This document shows positions 46,511 through 55,416 of a stretch of DNA of 64,000 nt, one piece after another. The notes under the pieces were generated by a model. The model saw only the letters and a program-made list of their open reading frames with translations. It searched no databases and was not told where the DNA came from. Made by a program: the position numbers and the translations under genes. Source of the stretch: Metabacillus rhizolycopersici (GTDB lineage Bacteria > Bacillota > Bacilli > Bacillales > Bacillaceae); contig NZ_JAIQUM010000007.1 of NCBI RefSeq assembly GCF_020075705.1, positions 1-64,000 of the forward strand, in the 5' to 3' direction. The stretch's first letter is position 1. Every line of letters begins with the position of its first letter.

Positions 46511-46837
46511 AAAAAATCCAAAGTTAATGTTGCTGACAGCCAAGAGACTTTTTTTGGCTACACACTTTCTATTATCAACGGTAAATGGAAGCTGCTAATT
46601 ATTTACTATTTATCAAAAAATGGTGCAGTACGTTATAATGAGCTTCAGCGTATGATAGGTAAGATAACCTATAGAACTCTCAGTTCTACATTAAAGGAAA
46701 TGGAAAGTGATGGCTTAATTCATCGTGAGGAATATCCACAAATTCCCCCAAAGGTAGAATATAGCCTTACTGAAAAAGGGCAAACTCTCTGGCCTCTTAT
46801 CCAAGAAATGTGCCAATGGGGAGAGCTAAATCAGTAA
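46508..46837 (+). CDS. HxlR family transcription regulator, 109 aa
   Basis: Winged helix regulator of the HxlR family. INGKWKLLIIYYLSKNGAVRYNELQRMIG and ITYRTLSSTLKEMESDGLI are the helix-turn-helix core; YSLTEKGQTLWPLI is the wing and C-terminal helix. No Cys is present near residue 6, where YodB-type redox sensors carry theirs, so any redox sensing would be different. The start at 46508 follows GGAGG by 12 bases; longer frames upstream lie in the operator. It is divergent from SirTM-3 and probably regulates it and, through copies H1-H3, three more genes. Confidence 0.88.
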   Translation: MKKSKVNVADSQETFFGYTLSIINGKWKLLIIYYLSKNGAVRYNELQRMIGKITYRTLSSTLKEMESDGLIHREEYPQIPPKVEYSLTEKGQTLWPLIQEMCQWGELNQ

Positions 46838-46859
46838 AACGAGACTTACCTTATCTTTT

Positions 46860-46931
46860 ACGGGCAGTTATCCCCCACCTAGATTTACTCGTTTAAACTT
46901 GTACTCTTGAGATGGGGGTCTTACTGCCCGT
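46860..46931. repeat. Large inverted repeat after hxlR
   Basis: ACGGGCAGT..CCCCCA pairs with TGGGGG..ACTGCCCGT across a loop of about 35 bases. It can end the hxlR transcript. The GGGCAGT/CCCCCA arms are reminiscent of palindromes near IS200/IS605-type elements, but no transposase is present. Confidence 0.5.
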
Positions 46932-47159
46932 TAATGCGGGATAAAAGAGAGAAAAAACAGATATTCCGCATGGATGATTGGATTATATGTTACGTCTTAT
47001 TTAAAGACTATTGATTGGTTTTTATTTTTGTAGACAAATCAAAATCTAGTAAAAGACACTGGTTAGTATAGAACCTTGCGGAATCGTGAAAAGACGTCCG
47101 AATTTTATGAGAGGAAGAAATTTAAACCAATAAACTAGAGTACCGAAAAAATTCTCCTA
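46932..47159. other. Gene-free stretch after hxlR
   Basis: AGATATTCCGCAT near 46.96 kb matches the sequence after H2 (31.69 kb). No gene is supported in the rest. Confidence 0.4.
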
Positions 47160-47211
47160 AGCAAAAAAGGTATAATCTCTCAATATCCGAGAGAATTATA
47201 CCTTTTTTGCT
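47160..47211. terminator. Long bidirectional terminator
   Basis: AGCAAAAAAGGTATAATCTC and its complement GAGAATTATACCTTTTTTGC form a near-perfect hairpin with T-runs on both sides. No adjacent gene clearly uses it. Confidence 0.75.
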
Positions 47212-47593
47212 GTTTTTATGTTTTTTTGTAATCTTATCCTCTATTTAAAGCACTGATTGGTTTTCTATTAGAGGTAATTGATTATATGCTGTTTCTGCCC
47301 ATCTATAGGATTCTAAAAAGTGATAGACCTCATCCACATTTGTCATGTAATTACTATATATTTAGGATTCTTCTAAGTTCTCCCTTACTAATCCATACTA
47401 AACGTAGTGAAGAATATGTATAAAAAGAATTGAAAGTTTGAAAAAGATAGCTACCTAAACATGTTAAAGAGCCTCTCCAGAAGGAAAGGCTCACTAATCA
47501 CTATTACATCCGCTAATTATCCTTCCTTACAAGTAGTGAACAGCACTCCACATGTATGGACTGTAATTGAAAACACATGAGATGCTGGCGGGT
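47212..47593. other. Gene-free stretch with a small terminator for the DUF4179 gene
   Basis: GAGCCT/AGGCTC at 47469-47489 forms a hairpin downstream of the DUF4179 gene on the minus strand. Nothing else is supported. Confidence 0.4.
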
Positions 47594-49003
47594 TTATTCA
47601 TTCTCCACTGGAAGTTCAACAATAAATGGTTTTAATTCCTTAGTTGAGACAAAGCTTGAAAAATCAAATAGCAACATTGTATTTTCCAGCTTAAAATTCT
47701 CAATCCTTTCTTCTCCGTTTAAGTCAAAAGTAGATTGGAAGTGCGCTGTTGCCTTATCAACCATTTTTACTTTATTAAAGGGAATACCGTGGTTTTTAGG
47801 AGGCCATGGATTTTCCGGGTCGATTTTAGTTAAATATTCCTTATCAACCAACCAGAAAAGGTATTCTAAATTATGGTTAATCGTTTCGAGTCTACCTTTA
47901 CTCAAATTCTTCGGCAGTCCTGTAAGTTGATAATCTATTACCACTTTCTCACCTTTTTGAGTAACATCATTTACCTGCAGGCCTAAATTGAACCGTGTGC
48001 TTTTTAAGGTGAAAGATTTACTATTCAAAAGCTGTTGTACTTTTGGATCTGCTGCAGATAACTGAGGATAAAAGGTAAGTGAAGTAATATCTGAATTGAG
48101 CCGGGTCATTTCTCTTCTTATGGTACTATGATATCCATCTTCTTGTTCTGACTCCTCAAGTAAAGTTTCATCTCCAAACCTATACACCTTTCCTTTATTA
48201 TCAACTGCTTTTAAATAAATATCATCACCTTTGTATTTCTCAACGGTCTCATATATAAGTGAAGATGATGCCTTTGCAGTGAGTATCTCTTTAATACGGA
48301 TCTTTACCTCGTCTTCTGGATATCCTTGCTCCTGGTTAATAGCAAGCGTACTATTTTTTTCTTGTTTAATTGGAATATCAAACTTCCATTCGCCTTTTAT
48401 CCCGTTGATATTATGAATAGTAATAGGAAGAGTAAAATTCTCCTTAAATGATTTATATGGATATTCCATTTTCCATTGAAAGTTATATCCATTTTCCACT
48501 TTCTTAATTGCTCTTGATCCACTTAACCAAGGATCATGATCCCCTTTATTCTGTTCGAAGTTCATATCAAAGCTTACTTCCCCTGTTTCGTTATGCCCTT
48601 TTTCAACACCTTTATCTACAAATCCTGTAATTGATACCACATTGCCATCAAAATAAGCACTGGTGAGTTTTACAGTCACTCCATTTTTAGTTAACGATTG
48701 ATTTAATTCTGTCACTGCATCTTGATTCGCAAGTTCAACGCCCATTGAATCATCAAACTCTTGAAAGATCCCGCCGATTAAGGGTGCATTCGCTAATACT
48801 TTGTTCATAGTAGGATTCATAAAACCAGAGGCAACAGTCATTCCAAGAAGAACAGCGGCAGCAGCTGAACCTGCAAGAACTTTCCTTTTCTTCGTTTTTC
48901 TACCTTGCCCTGACATTTTTAAGCCTTTACCAATAGCGTTAAACACTTTTTCTTTTGGTACAACTATTTTTTCAATAGCTCTTTTTACTTCTTTGTTATC
49001 CAT
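47594..49003 (-). CDS. DUF4179 protein, probable anti-sigma factor, 469 aa
   Basis: The N-terminal 45 residues are cytoplasmic and basic ([15 protein letters not shown] ... RKTKKRK). One membrane helix follows ([20 protein letters not shown], about 42-61), then a long extracellular part with the DUF4179 domain (about 65-165) and a DUF5643-like domain. This is the usual layout of RsiV-like/YlaD-like anti-sigma or sensor partners of ECF sigma factors in Bacilli. It overlaps the sigma factor gene by eight bases. It likely holds the sigma factor inactive until an envelope signal arrives. Confidence 0.85.
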   Translation of the reverse strand: MDNKEVKRAIEKIVVPKEKVFNAIGKGLKMSGQGRKTKKRKVLAGSAAAAVLLGMTVASGFMNPTMNKVLANAPLIGGIFQEFDDSMGVELANQDAVTELNQSLTKNGVTVKLTSAYFDGNVVSITGFVDKGVEKGHNETGEVSFDMNFEQNKGDHDPWLSGSRAIKKVENGYNFQWKMEYPYKSFKENFTLPITIHNINGIKGEWKFDIPIKQEKNSTLAINQEQGYPEDEVKIRIKEILTAKASSSLIYETVEKYKGDDIYLKAVDNKGKVYRFGDETLLEESEQEDGYHSTIRREMTRLNSDITSLTFYPQLSAADPKVQQLLNSKSFTLKSTRFNLGLQVNDVTQKGEKVVIDYQLTGLPKNLSKGRLETINHNLEYLFWLVDKEYLTKIDPENPWPPKNHGIPFNKVKMVDKATAHFQSTFDLNGEERIENFKLENTMLLFDFSSFVSTKELKPFIVELPVENE

Positions 49004-49535
49004 TGCATTTGCCCTCCTCTTCTTTATAGGACTTTTTTAATTCGGCTCTCCCCCTGCTTAAATAAGTTTTTACAGTTCCTTCGGGGATCTCCATGATTTC
49101 ACTAATGGTTTTAATAGAATAATCATAGTAGTAAAACAAAATAATGGCAGATTGATAATTTCCTCTTAACTGTCCGATCACATTTAATAGATTTATTGCT
49201 TCATCATGACCTGAATGATAGTCTACCGTTAAATTTGACAATACTTCGTCTGTTAGCGGCACAATATTATTTCTTTTCTTAAGGATTTGGCCAGCACAGC
49301 GGATAATGATTTTTGTTAGCCAAGTCATAAAATATTCCGGATGTTTTAACGAATGAATACTCGTAAAAGTTTGATACGTTGCCTCTTGAACGACATCTAA
49401 TGCATCCTCTTCGTTATGTACATAAAGATAAGCAGTCCGGTAGATTCGTTCATAGTACTGCTTTATGAGTTGTTCAAAAGCTTTTTTATTACCCCTGATT
49501 GCTTTTTTAACCATCTTATCATTCTCAAACTCCAT
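48996..49535 (-). CDS. ECF sigma factor (SigV/SigW-like), 179 aa
   Basis: RNA polymerase sigma-70 family protein. Region 2 reads [20 protein letters not shown] then [15 protein letters not shown]. Region 4 reads [20 protein letters not shown] then [16 protein letters not shown]. The absence of regions 1 and 3 and the 179-aa size define the ECF class. It overlaps the DUF4179 gene, its probable antagonist. A GAAACTTTTT element about 50 bases upstream resembles an ECF -35 box, hinting at autoregulation, but no clear -10 was found. Confidence 0.92.
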   Translation of the reverse strand: MEFENDKMVKKAIRGNKKAFEQLIKQYYERIYRTAYLYVHNEEDALDVVQEATYQTFTSIHSLKHPEYFMTWLTKIIIRCAGQILKKRNNIVPLTDEVLSNLTVDYHSGHDEAINLLNVIGQLRGNYQSAIILFYYYDYSIKTISEIMEIPEGTVKTYLSRGRAELKKSYKEEEGKCNG

Positions 49536-49880
49536 CCCTCTCTCTCAACTCCTTTCAACTATTAGTGGAATTTACCTTTAGAAAAAGTTTCGAAAATTAA
49601 TAATAAAATTCCGATAAATATCTTGGCAAAATGTTGCAATTTATTTCTCAAAAGGTTGTATTAACGTTACAAGTATAAACCCCGCCCTGGTAAGAGATGC
49701 CACCCTCTGCTAAAAAGCTGTCGTTTAAGTAGTGTTCGACATGGAGAAAATCCCTGTGACACCCTGAAAAATCTTGTTTCACAACAAATTTTCATGATTA
49801 AGTAAAAGAACTTAATCAATGCTATTAGGTTGTAAACCCGAACTATAAAAAATAAGCGCACCTCTCTGGTACGCATGACA
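49536..49880. other. Gene-free stretch upstream of the sigma factor
   Basis: About 340 bases. Apart from the GAAAC element near 49585 I see no gene or clear structure. A 69-codon minus frame here has no binding site and is not accepted. Confidence 0.4.
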
Positions 49881-49925
49881 AATAGCCATATATTACGACT
49901 TTTTTAATCGAATATATGGCTTATT
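49881..49925 (-). terminator. Terminator after the 32-aa frame
   Basis: AATAGCCATATATT pairs with AATATATGGCTTATT. On the minus strand it follows the small gene at 49937-50035. Confidence 0.7.
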
Positions 49926-49936
49926 TCTTTTATTTG

Positions 49937-50035
49937 CTACACTCTTCCTGAATCATTTTTGACCAGGGCATGTAATGAAACTTTATTCTCGGGATGTAGT
50001 GTAACGGGGACAATTGTAAGTTGTTGTTTTGACAT
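49937..50035 (-). CDS. Small protein with very strong ribosome binding site, 32 aa
   Basis: AAGGAGGTG lies eight bases before the ATG, an almost perfect site. The product is MSKQQLTIVPVTLHPENKV then SLHALVKNDSGRV-stop. It has no membrane segment. A terminator follows 12 bases later. GATACTTGTATC, a GATAC/GTATC inverted repeat, lies at 50059-50070, 24 bases before the start, and could be an operator. It may be a real small protein or a gene shortened by a stop. Confidence 0.5.
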   Translation of the reverse strand: MSKQQLTIVPVTLHPENKVSLHALVKNDSGRV

Positions 50036-50070
50036 GTGAAGCACCTCCTTAAATTGATACAAGTATCGTA

Positions 50071-50363
50071 CCAGGAGATGCTACGTGTTTATATGCGTTG
50101 TTTGAATGCGGGCTTACATTCTCCATGATGAAATCTCGAATTAAACTAAGAATAATCCATGGATTGAGGTAGATTATGAATATAGAACAAGACTTAACTT
50201 AAAAGAAATATGTAGGAAAAATATATACAGAGAATAGCTTAGTTCATTTAATATCGGACTAGGCCTTTTTATTATAACAGCATCACATTTCATTTAATTT
50301 ACGAGGGATTTTATCGAGATTTCTGCATTTTGTCTATAGACAATTTTGTTTTTCATATTGTTG
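50071..50363. other. Gene-free stretch
   Basis: This contains the promoter region of the 32-aa gene. I see no other gene or strong structure. Confidence 0.4.
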
Positions 50364-50399
50364 AAAAACCGACTGTGTTATTTAAACAGTCGGCTTTGT
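50364..50399 (-). terminator. Terminator after the MscS-type channel gene
   Basis: AAAGCCGACTGTTT pairs with ACAGTCGGTTTTT on the minus strand, ending in T-rich sequence. Confidence 0.8.
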
Positions 50400-50416
50400 T
50401 TCAGTGATTGATTATT

Positions 50417-51685
50417 TCAATAGCTTCTTTCGCCAATCAAGGCTTTGTTGCTCGATTCTTCTACCATGTTTCTTAAATCAGCCCCAGATGGATTCTGGAA
50501 TACTCTAAGTCCAAACTCTGGTGCAACTGCAAATAGATGGTCAAAGATATCAGATTGCACAGATTCATACACTGCCCACTGTACGTCATTGGTAAATGCA
50601 TAAATTTCTAGAGGCAACCCGTATTCACTATGTCCCAGTTGTCTAACCATTACGGTCATATTCTGATTGATTCCATGGTGATTCTTGAGGTAATTGCTGA
50701 TATACGCCCTAAAAACACCGATATTGGTAAGGGCCCTACCATTCACACGATTGTTCCTATCTATTTCATTTTTGGCATTGTACTCAGTAATTTCCATTTC
50801 CTTTTGAATAATGAAGTCTGAAAGGTAATGAACTTGTATAAATTTCTCAATCATTTCGTCAGTGCAAAACGTGATACTACTGGTATCTATATACAAAGAG
50901 CGCTTGATTCGTCGGCCGCCTGAGCTTTGCATCCCTCTCCAGTTTTTAAAAGAATCGGAAGTAAGGGCATAACTTGGTATCATCGTAATCGTTTTGTCCC
51001 CATTTTGAACCTTTACGGTATTTAAAGAAATATCAATAACGTCACCATCTGCTCCATACTTTGGCATTTCAATCCAGTCACCAACCCGAACCATATCATT
51101 GGCCGTTAACTGAATTCCTGAAACTAGTCCTAATAACGAATCTTTAAATACTAACATCAAAACTGCCGAGAGAGCACCAATACCACTTAATAGGATAAGA
51201 GGACTCTCCCCTATTAGGTTCGAGATAACTAAGATGAACCCGAGAGTCATAATAATAATGTTAATCACCTGAATATATCCTTTAATAGGCTTAACCCTGG
51301 ATATTTCAAAGGTTTGATAAATATCATTAAGTGCATTAAGTAAGCTTTGAATAAACACTAACCCTACAATAATGATATAGGTAATGGCCAATTTTTCGAT
51401 AATTGATTGATAGGTTGGAAAGGTTGAAGAAAACGAATAAATAATGATCGCAGGAACAATATGGGATAACTTTCGAAAAATCTGTCTTTCCAATATGATT
51501 TTACTCCACTTGACTTTGGAGTTTGTAACGATACGAGTAATGATCCTGATCACTATTTTCTTTGAAATAAAATTTGCTACGATACAGATAAGCCCTATTA
51601 GCAGAATCTTGATTATAATCGAAAGATATTCTACTAATCTAGGATCTAGTTCCATATCCAGAAGTAGTTTATTAATGAATTGCAT
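50417..51685 (-). CDS. MscS family mechanosensitive channel (YbdG-like), 422 aa
   Basis: Membrane channel of the MscS superfamily. Five helices occupy residues 15-185; the pore-lining helix and beta-domain junction read LSGIGALSAVLMLVFKDSLLGLVSGIQL. VRVGDWIEMPKYGADGDVIDISLNTVKVQNGDKT is the MscS beta domain. The length, the long C-terminal domain (RRIKRSLYIDTSSITF...) and VFRAYISNYLKNHHGIN match the YbdG/MscM type, which acts in osmotic downshift. GGAGGAGAAC precedes the ATG. It stands alone with its own terminator. Confidence 0.9.
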   Translation of the reverse strand: MQFINKLLLDMELDPRLVEYLSIIIKILLIGLICIVANFISKKIVIRIITRIVTNSKVKWSKIILERQIFRKLSHIVPAIIIYSFSSTFPTYQSIIEKLAITYIIIVGLVFIQSLLNALNDIYQTFEISRVKPIKGYIQVINIIIMTLGFILVISNLIGESPLILLSGIGALSAVLMLVFKDSLLGLVSGIQLTANDMVRVGDWIEMPKYGADGDVIDISLNTVKVQNGDKTITMIPSYALTSDSFKNWRGMQSSGGRRIKRSLYIDTSSITFCTDEMIEKFIQVHYLSDFIIQKEMEITEYNAKNEIDRNNRVNGRALTNIGVFRAYISNYLKNHHGINQNMTVMVRQLGHSEYGLPLEIYAFTNDVQWAVYESVQSDIFDHLFAVAPEFGLRVFQNPSGADLRNMVEESSNKALIGERSY

Positions 51686-51857
51686 CTGTTCTCCTCCATT
51701 TTAATTTGCATCATAAGCAACTTTACGGGTAAAGTACCTAAACTGTCAATTCCTACTTTATCCATAACGAAAAAACGGTGCCTTAGCCGCTGAGTTGTAA
51801 CGCTTCAGTTTACTGGGGGCAGTCAAATGGAAGTGTTCATACGTTGCAGGAAACGTT

Positions 51858-51893
51858 AAAAGGCAACACCCACAAGGGTTAGTTGCCTTCTTT
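51858..51893 (-). terminator. Terminator overlapping the end of the methyltransferase gene
   Basis: AAGGCAAC pairs with GTTGCCTT on the minus strand, then TTTT. The stop codon of the gene lies directly at the loop side of the left arm. Confidence 0.75.
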
Positions 51894-53282
51894 TAAAATG
51901 AGCTGCGCCACACACTCCACATGCGCCGTATGCGGAAACATATCCACCGGCTGAATATACTCTACCTGATAATCCTTCGATAGATAATCAATATCCTTCG
52001 CAAGCGTAGAAGGATTACATGAAACATAAACAAACTTCTTCGGCTTTACCTTCTTGATCGCATCTAGTAACTTGCCGTCACAGCCAGTTCGTGGTGGGTC
52101 TACAACGACTACATCTGGGCGCCAGCCTTCTTCGACCCATTTTGGGAGCCAGTGCTCTGCTGTGCCTGTGACATAGGTTGCGTTATCGATTTCATGTCTT
52201 CTTGCATTTTCTTGTGCATCGATGATTGCTGCTTCGATTGTGTCCATTCCACGTACTTCACTTGCACCATCCGCAAGCCAGAGACCAATTGTTCCTACTC
52301 CACAATAGGCGTCAGCGATTTTTTCCTTGCCTGTAAGGGCTGCTGCGTTTTTGACCTCATTGTATAGCTTGACTGTTTGGATGGGGTTTAGCTGAAAAAA
52401 TGCTCGGGCTGATAGCTCGAAGCTTAAGTCGCCGAGTGTTTCTTGGATGACTTCTTCTCCGCTTAAGTGAAGCGTTTTTTCTCCAAAAATGAGCGAGGTT
52501 TTGTTTCCATTGATATTTTGAACAAGTGATTTGACCTCTGGTAATCGTTTCTGGATTTCAGCCATGATGAGTTTTTTACGTGGTACTTCTTTTTGCGTTG
52601 TAATTAAGACAACTTGAACTTCACCTGTTTGAAATCCGGCACGAGTGACGATTGTGCGAACAATGCCTTTTCGTTTTCGTTCATCATAAATTGGCACTTG
52701 CAATTCTTCGAGGATCTTTCTTACCTCTTCTGATACTTTATTTGTTAATGGATGCTGGACCATGCAGTTTTGAATTGGTACTAGTCGGTGTGAATCTAGA
52801 CCATATAAGCCAGCAATGATCTTTCCATTTTTTTGTTGGCCGACTTGAAATTGGCTTTTGTTGCGGTATTTCCAAGGGTCTTCCATCCCAATCGTTGGTC
52901 GAATATCAAGCTTATTCACCTGAAGCCTTGTATGACGCTCCAATGATTGCACAACAATATCACGCTTTTCCTTTAACTGTTGGTCATAGGCTAAATGTTG
53001 CAGCTGACAGCCACCACATTCTTCATAAATTGGACATGGTGGCTTGACACGGAAAGGTGATTGCTTGCGAATTTTCTTCACTTTTCCCTCTGCGAATTTT
53101 GGTTGAATCTTCGTTGCTTCAACAAGCACCTCTTCTCCAGGAAGAGCACCAGGCACGAAAACAACCTGCCTTTTAAAATAGCCGACACCTTCCCCATTAA
53201 TGCCTAATCGTTTAATCGTTATTGGAAAGGTTTGTCCTTGTGCAATTTTGATTTGATTACCTTGTTGCTTTTTATCCTTCAT
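51879..53282 (-). CDS. rlmD: 23S rRNA (uracil-5)-methyltransferase, RlmCD/RumA family, 467 aa
   Basis: SAM-dependent RNA methyltransferase with an iron-sulfur cluster. An N-terminal TRAM domain (about 15-75) is followed by cluster ligands C83, C89, C92 ([10 protein letters not shown]) and a fourth Cys near 172 (IQNC). The SAM motif is [26 protein letters not shown] and [12 protein letters not shown] hold the catalytic Cys and the base. [12 protein letters not shown] ends the protein. In B. subtilis the paralogues are YefA and YfjO; the neighbours here match the yfj region. A 3' fragment of the same family sits at 9.0 kb. Confidence 0.92.
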   Translation of the reverse strand: MKDKKQQGNQIKIAQGQTFPITIKRLGINGEGVGYFKRQVVFVPGALPGEEVLVEATKIQPKFAEGKVKKIRKQSPFRVKPPCPIYEECGGCQLQHLAYDQQLKEKRDIVVQSLERHTRLQVNKLDIRPTIGMEDPWKYRNKSQFQVGQQKNGKIIAGLYGLDSHRLVPIQNCMVQHPLTNKVSEEVRKILEELQVPIYDERKRKGIVRTIVTRAGFQTGEVQVVLITTQKEVPRKKLIMAEIQKRLPEVKSLVQNINGNKTSLIFGEKTLHLSGEEVIQETLGDLSFELSARAFFQLNPIQTVKLYNEVKNAAALTGKEKIADAYCGVGTIGLWLADGASEVRGMDTIEAAIIDAQENARRHEIDNATYVTGTAEHWLPKWVEEGWRPDVVVVDPPRTGCDGKLLDAIKKVKPKKFVYVSCNPSTLAKDIDYLSKDYQVEYIQPVDMFPHTAHVECVAQLILKEGN

Positions 53283-53300
53283 GTTTAAAACGCTCCGTTT

Positions 53301-54167
53301 CTACTCAATGCTTCTCCATAAATACAAAGTAGCGTAGCTTAAATATGGCTCCCATTGTACGCTATAGCGATCCATTTCCTCACTCGTTGGCTTTTGTTCG
53401 AGTTTGAAATGTTTTTGTAATGCTTTTTGAATACCAATATCGGCTTTGGGAAAAAGATTAGGCCGTCCAAGTCCAGATAATAACAGACTTTGCACCGTCC
53501 AAGGACCAATCCCCCGTACCTTCGTTAATTTCTTCATCATCTCATCATCTGACAGCATGTCCAGTTCCGCTAATTTTAACTTTCCCTCTGAGATTAATCG
53601 TGATGTATCGATGACATACTCTGCTTTTCTTCCACTAAATTGTAATGCCTTTAAATCATCATAGTCTAGTTTTGCCACAGTTTCTGGCTTTGGATAAAAC
53701 CAAACATCTTCAACTTGATAGCCAAATTTCTTCACAAACCGTTCCGTTAAAGTATGGGCAAACGTGACATTTAATTGCTGATGAATAAAGCATTTCATTA
53801 AACAACGATAAAGATCAAATTCTAACACAAGTGGTGTCCCCACATGCTGCCGAAAGATATCAGCTATGTTTGTCGTTTGAAAGTGTGCATCTACGTTATG
53901 CAAGGAAAAATCCAATTGGAAAATTCTTTGTACGTTCATAAGCGCCTGCTCTTTTATCCCGTCTTCACTTCCGGTAATTTCAAATCTAGGTTCTGCGGTT
54001 GTTCCGATCGCTTTTACTGTAATAACGTATGGATGTTCATTTATGATTAAAGGGATTTTGACGAATTTCTCTTCTTTGTTCAGAGAATTAAGAGGGTCCT
54101 TTGATAAACGATCTAACGCACGATCAAAATTATAAGGACCATCAATCGCGACGATTTCCTTCCACAT
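53301..54167 (-). CDS. DNA-3-methyladenine glycosylase, AlkA/YfjP family, 288 aa
   Basis: Base-excision repair glycosylase of the HhH-GPD superfamily. CFIHQQLNVTFAHTLTERFV (about 125-145) is the AlkA-type interface helix. The helix-hairpin-helix and catalytic Asp are in KVRGIGPWTVQSLLLSGLGRPNLFPKADIGIQ; Asp of PKADIG should be the catalytic residue. It corresponds to B. subtilis YfjP and lies 18 bases before the methyltransferase gene on the same strand, so the two are likely cotranscribed. Confidence 0.88.
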   Translation of the reverse strand: MWKEIVAIDGPYNFDRALDRLSKDPLNSLNKEEKFVKIPLIINEHPYVITVKAIGTTAEPRFEITGSEDGIKEQALMNVQRIFQLDFSLHNVDAHFQTTNIADIFRQHVGTPLVLEFDLYRCLMKCFIHQQLNVTFAHTLTERFVKKFGYQVEDVWFYPKPETVAKLDYDDLKALQFSGRKAEYVIDTSRLISEGKLKLAELDMLSDDEMMKKLTKVRGIGPWTVQSLLLSGLGRPNLFPKADIGIQKALQKHFKLEQKPTSEEMDRYSVQWEPYLSYATLYLWRSIE

Positions 54168-54238
54168 CGCTTCCCCATCCTTTACTTCTTTTTATTTGCC
54201 TATTATAGCACTTTATACATAAGCATTATACCGAAGAA

Positions 54239-54365
54239 CAAAAGCGGAAGCGCCTTGATCAGCCTCAGGCATGGCATAAGACGCGCATGAATAGAAGGCG
54301 TTCTTTGCCTTCAATTCATGCGTGGCTTATGACCCCGAGGGGCTAGGCGCTTACGCTTGCTTTCG
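54239..54365. repeat. Long hairpin-forming dispersed repeat
   Basis: AAAGCGGAAGCGCCT at the start pairs with AGGCGCTTACGCTT at the end, and inner arms (CATGAAT...AAGGC / GCCTT...ATTCATG) pair too. This is the look of small non-autonomous repeats common between genes of Bacillus. A degenerate relative is at 63.0-63.1 kb. CTTATCCACAGTACAAGAAT directly after it recurs inverted at 30.0 kb. Confidence 0.7.
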
Positions 54366-54411
54366 TGCGCTTATCCACAGTACAAGAATTTTATCATTTC
54401 CTTAATAACAA

Positions 54412-54441
54412 GAAAAACCCCTTTGAACCACGTCAAAGGGA
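54412..54441 (-). terminator. Terminator after pdaA
   Basis: ATCCCTTTGA pairs with TCAAAGGGGTT on the minus strand, followed by TTTC. The stem overlaps the last codons of pdaA. Confidence 0.75.
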
Positions 54442-55233
54442 TAGGAGATAAGGATTTTCAATCATTTTATTGATCATCATATCGTCTAAGCTTTTAAAAA
54501 TATAGCCTTCCTTCTTCAAATCAATGATTGCTTGGTCAAGTGCTTCAGCATTATCCTTTGAAACAGTATGAAGCAAAAGAATCGATCCGGGATGAATTTG
54601 TCGCATAATATTATCGTAAGAATATTTCCAGCCTCGTTGTGCATCAACCTTCCAATCAATAAATGCTAAAGACCAAAAGACGGTCGTATAACCAAGCTTC
54701 TTTGATTCGGCAAGAACACGTTCACTAAAAATCCCACGAGGTGGACGAAGATAGTTCATTTCTTTTTGACCCGTAAGCTCTTCTACCTTTAAACGAACTG
54801 ACTCAAGCTCTTTTTTTAGCTGCTCAGCACTTTGCGTTGTTAAATCAGGATGGTGCCAAGAGTGATTGCCAACAATATGACCTTCGTCTACCATCCGTTT
54901 CACTAACCCTGGCTCTTTTTCTAAATAATGCCCCGTCACAAAAAATGTAGCCGGAACCTTTTGTTTCTTTAATACATCAAGAATCTTTGGTGTATAGCCA
55001 TTTTCATACCCATTATCAAATGTTAAATAGATTTCCTTTGTTGTGGAATTCCCTAAATAAAATGATCCATATTTTCCAAGCAATGTATCTAATTCCACTC
55101 CCGCAGACGGTGGTTCGTGATTTTTACTTTTCGCAAATCCCCAATGAAGTGGTTTGTTTGATTGTGCGTAGACAGGACTCATAGAAAGGAAAAATAAGCA
55201 AAGTATGCTTAAAACAATGGCACATTTTTTCAT
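54433..55233 (-). CDS. pdaA: Polysaccharide deacetylase PdaA type (spore cortex), 266 aa
   Basis: NodB-family deacetylase. A signal peptide (MKKCAIVLSILCLFFLSMSP, cleavage near AQS) sends it outside. Motifs: TFDNGYENG (metal Asp), GNHSWHHPDL (metal His pair), RPPRGIFSE and LLHTVSKDNAEAL. The Asn in place of the second Asp (TFDNG) is the known PdaA form, which makes muramic delta-lactam in the spore cortex. It corresponds to B. subtilis YfjS/PdaA and lies near the yfjP and yfjO equivalents. This supports an endospore former. Confidence 0.9.
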   Translation of the reverse strand: MKKCAIVLSILCLFFLSMSPVYAQSNKPLHWGFAKSKNHEPPSAGVELDTLLGKYGSFYLGNSTTKEIYLTFDNGYENGYTPKILDVLKKQKVPATFFVTGHYLEKEPGLVKRMVDEGHIVGNHSWHHPDLTTQSAEQLKKELESVRLKVEELTGQKEMNYLRPPRGIFSERVLAESKKLGYTTVFWSLAFIDWKVDAQRGWKYSYDNIMRQIHPGSILLLHTVSKDNAEALDQAIIDLKKEGYIFKSLDDMMINKMIENPYLLSL

Positions 55234-55375
55234 CTATTTTCTCTCCTCATTCGTTGTCATTATCTATAGTGTTTATTTAGAGAGATTTTCAATACTGAAA
55301 AAAACTACCATGTATAGGCGATGAATCAGAAGTATAGAATCGAAAAGAAATGGGGAACATATCTACAATTTCAAA

Positions 55376-55408
55376 AAAAGACCCGGAGCATCCTCCAAGT
55401 CTTCTTAA
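55376..55408 (-). terminator. Terminator after the fumarase gene
   Basis: AAGACTTGGAGG pairs with CTCCGGGTCTT on the minus strand, followed by a T-run. Confidence 0.75.
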
Positions 55409-55416
55409 ACAAACGT

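Noticed and set aside
46860..46931. Intact IS200/IS605 element
   Set aside because: Only a palindrome is present; no TnpA or TnpB gene lies nearby.
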